IMG/VR virus record: IMGVR_UViG_3300029319_000197 | Coordinates: 1 to 35,289 of that record | Length of the DNA stretch: 35,289 nt | Origin: a virus | Reading direction: 5' to 3' (one strand) | In this document: in pieces, positions 1 through 5,952 of the stretch | Position numbering within the stretch: position 1 is the first letter of the stretch | How the letters are laid out: the number at the start of each line of letters is the position of its first letter | The notes under the pieces: generated by a model | Seen by the model: the letters and a program-made list of their open reading frames with translations, nothing else | Database searches by the model: none | What the model was told of the DNA's origin: nothing | Program-made: the position numbers and the translations under genes

Positions 1-23
1 TTGGATTAAGGGAGGACTAGACT

Positions 24-446
24 ATGGCTACATATACTGTAACTGGTGCTGTTGCTGGCGTTCCGCTCGGCATCAAGCCACAAATTGTTGAAGTCGTTCT
101 TGACTTCTCCAGCACCAACCTTACTACTTCAGACTCAGTTGAAGTTTTCGAAATGAAAGCTAACACTCTGGTTCTGATGGCTGGTGTTGAAATTCTAACT
201 GCAACATCTAACTCTGGTTGTGTTATCGACTTAGGCGATGACTCTGATGATGATTTGTATGTTGCTGCTCTGGATGCTACGGCAACTGGACACGAGATTA
301 ATAATGCAGCAGGTACAGCAAAACTGTATACTTCTGCTGATACCATCGATATGATTGTTAATTCAGCAACATTCGACGGTAAAGCACGTGTCTTTGCTGT
401 GATCGCAGAACTCGGCACTGCCGAAACTGCGGCATCGTTCGCGTAA
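24..446 (+). CDS. Putative capsid-associated (decoration-like) virion protein
   Basis: A 140-residue acidic, beta-rich protein that starts after a good ribosome binding site (GGGAGG, about 10 bases upstream). It has many Thr, Val, Ala and Asp residues, no transmembrane segment and no enzymatic motif, as is usual for head decoration or minor capsid proteins. It is the first complete gene of a rightward late module and is followed by a stable hairpin, which often follows highly expressed capsid genes. A capsid role is inferred from composition and position. I do not recognise the family, and a tail or fibre-base protein is also possible. Confidence 0.75.
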   Translation: MATYTVTGAVAGVPLGIKPQIVEVVLDFSSTNLTTSDSVEVFEMKANTLVLMAGVEILTATSNSGCVIDLGDDSDDDLYVAALDATATGHEINNAAGTAKLYTSADTIDMIVNSATFDGKARVFAVIAELGTAETAASFA

Positions 447-453
447 GTGAACT

Positions 454-475
454 GGGGGGGTCTTCGGGCTCCCCC
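454..475 (+). terminator. Stable hairpin with UUCG tetraloop, no U-tract
   Basis: Seven G (454-460) plus TC pair with GGGCT plus five C (467-475), with two G-U pairs. This gives a 9-bp stem closed by the very stable C(UUCG)G tetraloop (loop 463-466). The bases after the stem are not T-rich, so it is not a classical intrinsic terminator. It may be a leaky terminator, a pause site or an mRNA-stabilising 3' end for the upstream capsid-type gene. Confidence 0.55.
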
Positions 476-492
476 GACTCACTGGAGTTATT

Positions 493-789
493 ATGGCAGA
501 AAAAAAACCACGTAAAAGAGACAAGATGCCTAAGCGCAACAAGAAGAACTTTCGTCCTACGAAAGCTGGTGCGGGCATGACAAAGGCGGGCGTAGCTGCC
601 TACCGCCGTAAGAATCCGGGCAGCAAGCTGAAGACAGCAGTTACTGAGGACAAACCTCGTAGCAAAGCCCGTGCTGCACGTCGCAAGTCATACTGTGCAC
701 GTTCTGCTGGGCAAATGAAGAAGTTTCCAAAAGCAGCCAAAAATCCAAATAGTCGTCTGAGACAAGCCCGTCGCAGATGGAAATGTTAA
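493..789 (+). CDS. Small basic phage protein (SxCARSxGQM / ARRRWxC type)
   Basis: A 98-residue, strongly basic protein with about one third Lys/Arg and only four acidic residues. The C-terminal part carries a conserved-looking block with Cys68 (SYCARSAGQM) and the end ARRRWKC (Cys98). Proteins with this C-terminal block are common in marine phage virion modules; I recall them being labelled DUF6321 but cannot confirm the number. It has an RBS (GGAG), and lies between the capsid-type gene and another very basic gene. A DNA-binding or packaged role is inference from charge. Confidence 0.8.
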   Translation: MAEKKPRKRDKMPKRNKKNFRPTKAGAGMTKAGVAAYRRKNPGSKLKTAVTEDKPRSKARAARRKSYCARSAGQMKKFPKAAKNPNSRLRQARRRWKC

Positions 790-810
790 CTTGACACGGA
801 GATATCCAAA

Positions 811-1032
811 ATGGTAATGAAGAAAAAAAGCAAAGGTATGCGTAACGGTGGTCGCACTATGAAAAGCAAAGGTATGCGTAAAGGTGGTCGTTCCATGAAA
901 AGCAAAGGTTACGCTGCAGGTGGTCGCATGAAGAGTAAGGGTATGCGTAAAGGCGGTAAGGCTAAAACGATGACTCTTGCACAGATCCGTGCCGCTGCTA
1001 AGAAAAAAGGTTACAAGCTCGTTAAATCTTAA
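811..1032 (+). CDS. Lys/Arg/Gly repeat protein, no acidic residues
   Basis: A 73-residue protein built mainly of about four tandem copies of MKSKGMRKGGR (residues 3-50), followed by a short helix-like tail ending KKKGYKLVKS. I count no Asp or Glu and about 26 Lys/Arg. GGAG lies 9 bases before the ATG at 811; ATG codons at residue 3 are also possible. It overlaps the next gene by one base (TAATG). The repeats are visible as DNA repeats of 33-36 bases. Its role is unknown; protamine-like DNA or RNA binding is only an inference from composition. Confidence 0.75.
   Translation: MVMKKKSKGMRNGGRTMKSKGMRKGGRSMKSKGYAAGGRMKSKGMRKGGKAKTMTLAQIRAAAKKKGYKLVKS
814..963 (+). repeat. Tandem 33-36 bp repeats encoding MKSKGMRKGGR
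   Basis: About four in-frame direct repeats, each beginning ATGAAR and containing an AGCAAAGGTATGCGT-like core and a GGTGGTCG-like end. They code for the repeated basic peptide of the surrounding gene. The third copy has GYAAGGR in place of GMRKGGR. The copies differ at several third positions. Confidence 0.7.
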
Positions 1033-1709
1033 TGGCATATTTGCAAAGCAATATTCCGCACTTTAAGTGCTGGGTGCGTAGAGAGTACACGCACAATCAC
1101 GAAAAATATCATGGGGAGTTCCTTCATGCTATGGCTGTAGCAGTCACAACGATGCCCTGCCGTAGTTTGAGCTTTCAGGTTATATTTACAGGTATTGCTG
1201 CAGAGGGTGAAGAAGAAGACACAGTGCACGGTGGAGCGATGTGGGCACGTATGCCAATCACTGCGCTCATGGCAGATGTCCCTGTAGAAGACTGGCCCAA
1301 GCCAATGGACGTACATGATGCCCAGCCGTGGGACTGTTCTTCGCACCATCACGCTGTATACGTGTTGGACAGAGCGACACCCTGCCCGTGGTACGCTAAG
1401 ATAGACGGAGAGATGTTTCCTGCAAAGTATCTCTTTACTGTGGATTACACAGAGAGTGAGATAGCAGACGATCCAGCCCAACATAAACAAAGCCATGTGT
1501 TACACTTGTTGGATGCCGGAGAGTGGACAGGCAACATTGTTGCACTGCCAAACAACAGAGTAAGAGTAACACATCCTGCTTGGTTCGAGACAGGCACTGG
1601 CGCACCAGACTTCAAACCATCAGCACACATACACTATTCTAAAAGCGATCTAGATTACACGCTAGATGTAAACAGAATATTTGACAACTTATACGCAGAG
1701 GAAGAATAA
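1032..1709 (+). CDS. Hypothetical virion-module protein
   Basis: A 225-residue soluble protein, translationally coupled to the preceding basic protein by a one-base stop/start overlap. Near the N terminus it has a His-rich stretch (YTHNHEKYHGEFLH, residues 19-32), and SSHHH lies near residue 105. The C-terminal part is beta-rich and ends in an acidic EEE tail. I do not recognise an enzyme motif. Its position among capsid, basic and lysis genes suggests a minor structural protein, a weak inference. Confidence 0.75.
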   Translation: MAYLQSNIPHFKCWVRREYTHNHEKYHGEFLHAMAVAVTTMPCRSLSFQVIFTGIAAEGEEEDTVHGGAMWARMPITALMADVPVEDWPKPMDVHDAQPWDCSSHHHAVYVLDRATPCPWYAKIDGEMFPAKYLFTVDYTESEIADDPAQHKQSHVLHLLDAGEWTGNIVALPNNRVRVTHPAWFETGTGAPDFKPSAHIHYSKSDLDYTLDVNRIFDNLYAEEE

Positions 1710-1711
1710 CA

Positions 1712-1798
1712 ATGTTGATTTGTTTTAAATGTTCAGAAGCTCCTTGTAACAGGGACACCTGCAAATGCCCCTGCCACGAGGAGGATAAAAAATGCTGA
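1712..1798 (+). CDS. Cysteine-rich 28-residue mini-protein
   Basis: A short reading frame starting two bases after the preceding stop, with an AGGAAG-type RBS at the end of the preceding gene. It encodes 28 residues with seven Cys (4, 7, 12, 17, 19, 21 and 28) and His22, in a CxxC...C....CxCxCH...C pattern that suggests a metal-binding knuckle or disulfide miniprotein. Its last bases overlap the ATG of the holin gene, so it also carries the holin's GGAGG RBS. The order of stop, RBS, start and coupled next gene supports real translation, but the length makes this uncertain. Confidence 0.5.
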   Translation: MLICFKCSEAPCNRDTCKCPCHEEDKKC

Positions 1799-2160
1799 AC
1801 GCATTAATCGGGCCTGTGACCAATCTCGCCGGAACTTGGATGAAGAACCGCGCTGAGAAGGCACAAGCCAAACAAAAACTTGCCGTTGCCAAAATAGAGG
1901 CACAAACAAAAAAGGTAGAACAAGATGGAGCGTGGGAGTTAGAACAAGCTCGTGCCTCTGCAGACTCGTGGAAGGACGAGCTCTGGACAATTTTTTTCGT
2001 GGGCTTGCTGTCGGCTTGCTTCTATCCTCCAGCCCAGCCGTACATTGAGGATGGCTTTCGTTTCTTACGAGAAGACCTACCTGAGTGGTTGAGTTGGTCA
2101 ATCATGGCTAGTATTGCAGCTTCATTTGGCTTGAAGTCGATTGGCAAAATACGAGGCTAG
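1792..2160 (+). CDS. Phage holin, three-TM type
   Basis: A 122-residue membrane protein. An N-terminal hydrophobic segment (about 1-15) is followed by a charged Ala/Lys/Gln helix (17-60), the WKDE motif at 60-63, a hydrophobic segment (64-80) and a last one (97-115). This matches the holins first described in gene transfer agents (GTA_holin_3TM type), which open the inner membrane so that the endolysin can reach peptidoglycan. The GAGGAGG RBS lies just upstream. The next gene is an M15-type endolysin, as expected of a lysis cassette. Confidence 0.85.
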   Translation: MLNALIGPVTNLAGTWMKNRAEKAQAKQKLAVAKIEAQTKKVEQDGAWELEQARASADSWKDELWTIFFVGLLSACFYPPAQPYIEDGFRFLREDLPEWLSWSIMASIAASFGLKSIGKIRG

Positions 2161-2164
2161 AACA

Positions 2165-2608
2165 ATGCGGCTATCTAAAAACTTCACGTTATCTGAACTA
2201 ACTCGCAGTCAAACAGCAATCCGCAGGGGTATCGACAATACTCCGGGCGATGAACAAATCAAGAATCTTGAACGAGTATGCTCTGAGATATTACAGCCTG
2301 TGCGTGAACACTTTGGTGTTGCGTTCTCTCCTTCATCTGGATTTCGTAGTGTTGCTCTATGTGAGGCGATTGGGTCTAATTCCAAAAGTCAACACGCAAA
2401 GGGAGAGGCTGTAGACTTCGAGATCCCCGGACAGGACAACAAGTCTGTTGCAGAGTGGATACGAGATAATCTGAACTTTGACCAGTTGATACTGGAGTAT
2501 TACACTCCGGAAGATCCAACATCCGGCTGGATACACTGTTCTGTAAAAGAATATAGCAACCGTATGGAGTGTTTAGTGTACGACGGGAAAAGTTATTCTA
2601 GATTTTAG
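2165..2608 (+). CDS. Endolysin, peptidase M15 family (M15_3 type)
   Basis: A 147-residue zinc peptidase that should cut the peptide cross-links of host peptidoglycan at lysis. The zinc and active-site pattern is visible: SxHxxGxAxD at residues 75-84 (His77, Asp84) and GWIH at 121-124 (His124). The N-terminal KNFTLSEL and SGFRS segments are also typical of the family. I chose the ATG at 2165 because it follows a GAGG-type RBS placed after the holin stop; an upstream in-frame ATG at 2141 lies inside the holin gene. It has no signal peptide, consistent with holin-dependent release. Confidence 0.9.
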   Translation: MRLSKNFTLSELTRSQTAIRRGIDNTPGDEQIKNLERVCSEILQPVREHFGVAFSPSSGFRSVALCEAIGSNSKSQHAKGEAVDFEIPGQDNKSVAEWIRDNLNFDQLILEYYTPEDPTSGWIHCSVKEYSNRMECLVYDGKSYSRF

Positions 2609-2637
2609 TTGACTTTTTTGTTGTTCAGGTGTATCAT
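2609..2637 (+). promoter_or_regulatory. Sigma70-like promoter TTGACT-17-TATCAT
   Basis: The -35 box TTGACT (2609-2614) and -10 box TATCAT (2632-2637) are separated by 17 bases, directly after the endolysin stop codon. Transcription would start near 2644, about a dozen bases before the ATG at 2656. The fit is good but by sequence only. Confidence 0.5.
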
Positions 2638-2655
2638 AAAGGCAGGGAGTATTAC

Positions 2656-2916
2656 ATGAGCCAGCTAATTGTACAAGCACTTTCTCACAGATACCTGTCT
2701 AAAAAACGGGATGCGGAACAGATGTTCGACTTTTTTAACGGTGTGATTATTGCCGATACGGATGTTGAACAAGTTTATGAAAAATTAGAACAAGCACTAG
2801 AAGATTGGCTTGAAGCAGACCTGAAGCTAGGGGCACTTAGTCTTTTGTCTGGAGATGCCAATCATCCATTTGAGAGAGTAACAATAAATGACCAAGAAAC
2901 GATCTTCAAAATCTAA
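2656..2916 (+). CDS. Small acidic hypothetical protein
   Basis: An 86-residue acidic, helical protein with a DVEQVYEKLEQALEDWLEADL amphipathic stretch in its middle. The ATG at 2656 was chosen because AGGGAG precedes it; a longer form starting at 2629 would overlap the predicted promoter. It follows that promoter and overlaps the next gene by 29 bases. I do not recognise the family. Its placement between lysis and head-tail genes gives no clear role. Confidence 0.7.
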   Translation: MSQLIVQALSHRYLSKKRDAEQMFDFFNGVIIADTDVEQVYEKLEQALEDWLEADLKLGALSLLSGDANHPFERVTINDQETIFKI

Positions 2917-3064
2917 AAGCAAAAAAAGCCCGACACCCAAAAACAAGGCTCTTTACGCTCGTGTAAAAGCTGAAGCAAAACGAAAATTCAAAGTATATCC
3001 AAGTGCTTACGCAAACGCTTGGTTAGTTAGGACCTATAAGAAACGTGGTGGTACTTACGCATGA
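2888..3064 (+). CDS. Small basic protein, KFKVYPSAYANAW type
   Basis: A 58-residue gene (ATG at 2888, TGA at 3062-3064). The first 20 residues are Lys/Ser rich; then follow LYARVKAEAKRKF and the recognisable block KVYPSAYANAW with a YKKRGGTY end. Small proteins with this block recur in marine phage structural modules. It overlaps the upstream gene by 29 bases and the downstream gene by ATGA, which supports translational coupling. Function is unknown; a nucleic-acid-binding virion component is inferred from charge. Confidence 0.75.
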   Translation: MTKKRSSKSKSKKSPTPKNKALYARVKAEAKRKFKVYPSAYANAWLVRTYKKRGGTYA

Positions 3065-3390
3065 GCCTAACAGAATGGTTTGGAAAAGGACCAAAAGGCG
3101 ACTGGGTAGATATAAGCCGGAAGAACAGGGATGGAAGCCACCCTCCATGCGGGCGGAAAAAGGCTTCTACTGCCCGATCCGGCTATCCGAAATGTGTGCC
3201 TCGTGCAAAAGCGAACCGTATGAGTTCTGCACAGAAGAAGAGTGCAGTTCGTCGGAAACGCGCTAAAGCGCAGGGAGTGGGCGGTAAGCCCACGAATGTT
3301 GCCACAGACTCTCCTAGAAAGACAGCAAAGGCAGCATATGGAGGTAAGATATACTCCTGTGGTAGCACCTCAAGACGGGCAGTGTACTAA
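3061..3390 (+). CDS. Basic Cys-containing phage protein (GDWVDIS / CGR type)
   Basis: A 109-residue basic protein. It opens with WFGKGPKGDWVDISRK, then PPCGRK (Cys30), YPKCVP (Cys45), a long Arg/Lys helix (KKSAVRRKRAKAQ, 59-71), a GGKPTNV segment and Cys100 near the end. Proteins with these blocks are frequent neighbours of the KVYPSAYAN protein in marine phages. It starts by an ATGA overlap and ends by a TAATG overlap, inside a tightly coupled run. Function unknown; the Cys spacing does not match a known zinc finger that I can name. Confidence 0.8.
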   Translation: MSLTEWFGKGPKGDWVDISRKNRDGSHPPCGRKKASTARSGYPKCVPRAKANRMSSAQKKSAVRRKRAKAQGVGGKPTNVATDSPRKTAKAAYGGKIYSCGSTSRRAVY

Positions 3391-3755
3391 TGTTAAAAGA
3401 TGGCAGTAAGCATCAGACAGTAGGAGTTACTGTATCTTCCACCTCTGCTGACGGTAGTGCTACAGTTGTATACACCACTCCTAATAATTACAGCGGAGCC
3501 ATCAGATATCTTCATATATCAAACAATAACTCTGCTGCAAAAAAAGTATCCGTACAGTATTACGATGCGGCAAGCACAAACTATCATTTCATTGCTAAAG
3601 ATTTAAGCATGTCTGCAAACAGTGTTACGAACCTTGTGAACAACAGTTTTTTCTTCACAAACCCCGGAGACAAAATCGTAGCGTTTGGAGAAACTGCTGA
3701 CACGATGGAACTGTTTGTGTCTGTAGAAGAGTTTTTTGATCCGCACAGAGGTTAA
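3390..3755 (+). CDS. Beta-rich virion protein, decoration-like
   Basis: A 121-residue Ser/Thr/Val/Asn-rich protein with alternating hydrophobic residues, as in beta-sandwich virion proteins. The pattern VYTTPNNYSGAIRYLHISNNNSAAKKVSVQ resembles the gene at 7617 (LYTVPSSTTSVVLGLIIANRGASQVTIDV). The two may be distant paralogues of the same small structural fold. It is coupled to the upstream gene by TAATG and lies two bases before the adaptor gene. A connector or tail-decoration role is inferred from position. Confidence 0.7.
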   Translation: MLKDGSKHQTVGVTVSSTSADGSATVVYTTPNNYSGAIRYLHISNNNSAAKKVSVQYYDAASTNYHFIAKDLSMSANSVTNLVNNSFFFTNPGDKIVAFGETADTMELFVSVEEFFDPHRG

Positions 3756-3757
3756 TA

Positions 3758-4420
3758 ATGAATTACTTACAGCTTTGCAACGCAGTTCTTAGAGAGCTTA
3801 ACGAGGTAGAAATCACAAACGTGACTTCAACTCGCGGGCTGCAAACGGCTGTAGCTGACTTTATAAACAAAGCGCAACGCGATATCATCAACTCTGAAGT
3901 CGAGTGGCCCTTTACGGTAGCCAACGACTCAGATACGACGGTTGATGGTCAACGTCTCTACTCATTTGAGACTAACGCTAAGACTCTTAAATGGTCAACA
4001 TTTACTGTGCAAGAGTCCGCAAGTTTACCTGAACGGCGATTGGACTATATTAGTTACGATGAATATCTGGACAAGTACCACGAACGAGATACCAATCCAG
4101 ATGGTAGCTCAGAGGGGTTGCCGGAGTTTGTGTATCACACACCGGATGATAAGATTGGTCTGTCCCCAGTTCCCGACAAATCTACATATACAGTGCGATA
4201 CGCATACTATACCACAGTATCTGATTTAGCTACAAACACAGACACTCCGTCCATACCTGACCGATTTCACGATGTAATAGTCAACAGGGCAAAGTATTAC
4301 GCATATCTTTTGCGTTCTGACCCACAAGCCGCTCAATTCTCACAGAGGGATTACGAACAAGGGTTACGTCGGATGAGAGTGGAACTCATCAATCGTAAAG
4401 ACTACATGAGAGCAGTCTGA
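3758..4420 (+). CDS. Head-tail adaptor protein (SU10-adaptor-like)
   Basis: A 220-residue protein beginning MNYLQLCNAVLRELNEVEI, with the helical motif DFINKAQRDIINSEVEWPF (about 35-53). This arrangement is characteristic of the podovirus adaptor proteins that ring the portal and connect it to the tail nozzle, including the SU10-type adaptor. The C-terminal third (DTPSIPDRFHDVIVNRAKYYAYLL) is typical too. It overlaps the next, nozzle-like gene by one base (TGATG), matching the usual adaptor-nozzle order. Exact family assignment is by pattern only. Confidence 0.75.
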   Translation: MNYLQLCNAVLRELNEVEITNVTSTRGLQTAVADFINKAQRDIINSEVEWPFTVANDSDTTVDGQRLYSFETNAKTLKWSTFTVQESASLPERRLDYISYDEYLDKYHERDTNPDGSSEGLPEFVYHTPDDKIGLSPVPDKSTYTVRYAYYTTVSDLATNTDTPSIPDRFHDVIVNRAKYYAYLLRSDPQAAQFSQRDYEQGLRRMRVELINRKDYMRAV

Positions 4421-5949
4421 TGCCCGATACTTCAATTATCAGTCCATATGTGGTGAAGTTAAGTGGCGGTCTTATTCTCAACAGAGATTCGTTCTCTATG
4501 CCTCCCGGAGCCGCAACAGAGTTAATTAACTTTGAGCCAGACGTTTCAGGTGGCTACCGTCGCATCAATGGTTACGCCAAATACAATTCTAATATTGTGC
4601 CTCAGACAAGTGCTTCTACAGAAAAAATCTTAGGAGTTGCAATATACAAAGACAAGATTGTCGCTGCTAGAGGAACAAAAGTATTTTTTGGAGGTGCCAC
4701 AGGGTCTTGGACAGAAATAGATTCCGGTAGAACCAGTGCTGGTCGTTATGACTTTACAGTCTACAATTTCAACAACACAGAAAAAATAATATACGCTGAC
4801 GGTGTAAACAGAGCCTCTATTTTTGATGGCTCCAGCGTTACAGACGTAAATGCTACGGGTGCACCATCTGATCCTGAATCAGTCGCTGTCTTTAAAAACC
4901 ATATGTTTTTTGCAGGTATGTCAGCAAACCCACAAGAAATTGTGTTCTCTGCACCGTTTACTGAGACAAGTTTCTCTGCGGCAAACGGAGCCGGATCTAT
5001 TAAGATAGACAGTGCTGTTGTCAAGTTGGTTACTTTCAGGGATTCCCTGTTTATATTCTGCGAAGATCAGATACACCAGCTTCAAGGATCGTCCATCGCA
5101 GACTTTGTTTTAAAACCAGTAACTCGTAGGATTGGTTGCGTAGATAGATTTAGCGTTCAAGAACTTGGCGGTGACATTGTTTATCTTGCACCTGATGGTC
5201 TTCGTACATTGGCTGGTACAGCTAAGATTGGTGACGTAGAGCTTGGAACTGTATCAAAACAAATTCAGGACAGACTGCTTCTTCGTAACATCAGTCTGGA
5301 TAGAATCTCATCTGTCGTCATCCGTAACAAAAGTCAGTACAGAATATTTTTTGCACAAGACACTGCAGTCGAAGCATCCGCCCCCGGAGTTGCTGGAGTG
5401 CTGAAACAAACAGATCAAGGTGGCATCGGTTGGGAATACTCTGACATAAAAGGTATCAAACCAGCATGTTGCGATTCCGGATTTGTTAGTAACGTAGAAA
5501 CAATTGTGCATGGGGGCCATGACGGTTATATTTATCAACAAGAAACAGGGAACACTTTCGATAGCACAAACATTGTAGCTAGGTTCTCTTCTCCAGATCA
5601 CAACATGGGCGATGCAGGTATCCGCAAGAATATGCAACGCATCATCTGGAACTATGAGAATGAAGGGACTGTTAACTCTAAGTTCCGTATTCGGTATGAT
5701 TTCTTTTCAACCGACAGTCCGCAACCTTCGCAGTATTCTCTCCTGACAGGAGGTTCTGCTGCTATTTACGGAAATGCTGTTAGCACTTACGGAACAGCGG
5801 TGTACGGATCGTCAGGATCTCCTCTTGTTCGTCAGAGCGTTGAGGGTGGAGGATTTACCGTAGCGGTTCGTGTAGACGATAATGGAGGACTAGCCCCGTT
5901 CTCCCTAAAAGGATATCAACTAGAATTTACCCCCGGAGGAAGAAGGTAA
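4420..5949 (+). CDS. Tail nozzle / stabilisation-type structural protein
   Basis: A 509-residue protein of beta-propeller character. It opens with a GGLILNRDSFSMPPGAATELINFEP segment typical of phage nozzle or stabilisation proteins (compare P22 gp10 and SU10 nozzle). Repeated short strands with KIVAARGTKVFF, FTVYNF and HGGHDGYIYQ follow. These proteins form the distal tube that plugs the genome channel. The gene is coupled to the adaptor upstream and followed by tail fibres. No enzymatic motif is seen. The assignment rests on N-terminal pattern, size and synteny. Confidence 0.7.
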   Translation: MPDTSIISPYVVKLSGGLILNRDSFSMPPGAATELINFEPDVSGGYRRINGYAKYNSNIVPQTSASTEKILGVAIYKDKIVAARGTKVFFGGATGSWTEIDSGRTSAGRYDFTVYNFNNTEKIIYADGVNRASIFDGSSVTDVNATGAPSDPESVAVFKNHMFFAGMSANPQEIVFSAPFTETSFSAANGAGSIKIDSAVVKLVTFRDSLFIFCEDQIHQLQGSSIADFVLKPVTRRIGCVDRFSVQELGGDIVYLAPDGLRTLAGTAKIGDVELGTVSKQIQDRLLLRNISLDRISSVVIRNKSQYRIFFAQDTAVEASAPGVAGVLKQTDQGGIGWEYSDIKGIKPACCDSGFVSNVETIVHGGHDGYIYQQETGNTFDSTNIVARFSSPDHNMGDAGIRKNMQRIIWNYENEGTVNSKFRIRYDFFSTDSPQPSQYSLLTGGSAAIYGNAVSTYGTAVYGSSGSPLVRQSVEGGGFTVAVRVDDNGGLAPFSLKGYQLEFTPGGRR

Positions 5950-5952
5950 AAA

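Noticed and set aside
791-815. TTGACA before the 811 gene as a promoter.
   Set aside because: No acceptable -10 at 16-19 bases; the sequence would place it inside the coding start.
1029-1496. Minus-strand frame of 155 codons, Cys/His-rich.
   Set aside because: It lies opposite a coupled plus-strand gene and has no RBS or neighbours on that strand.
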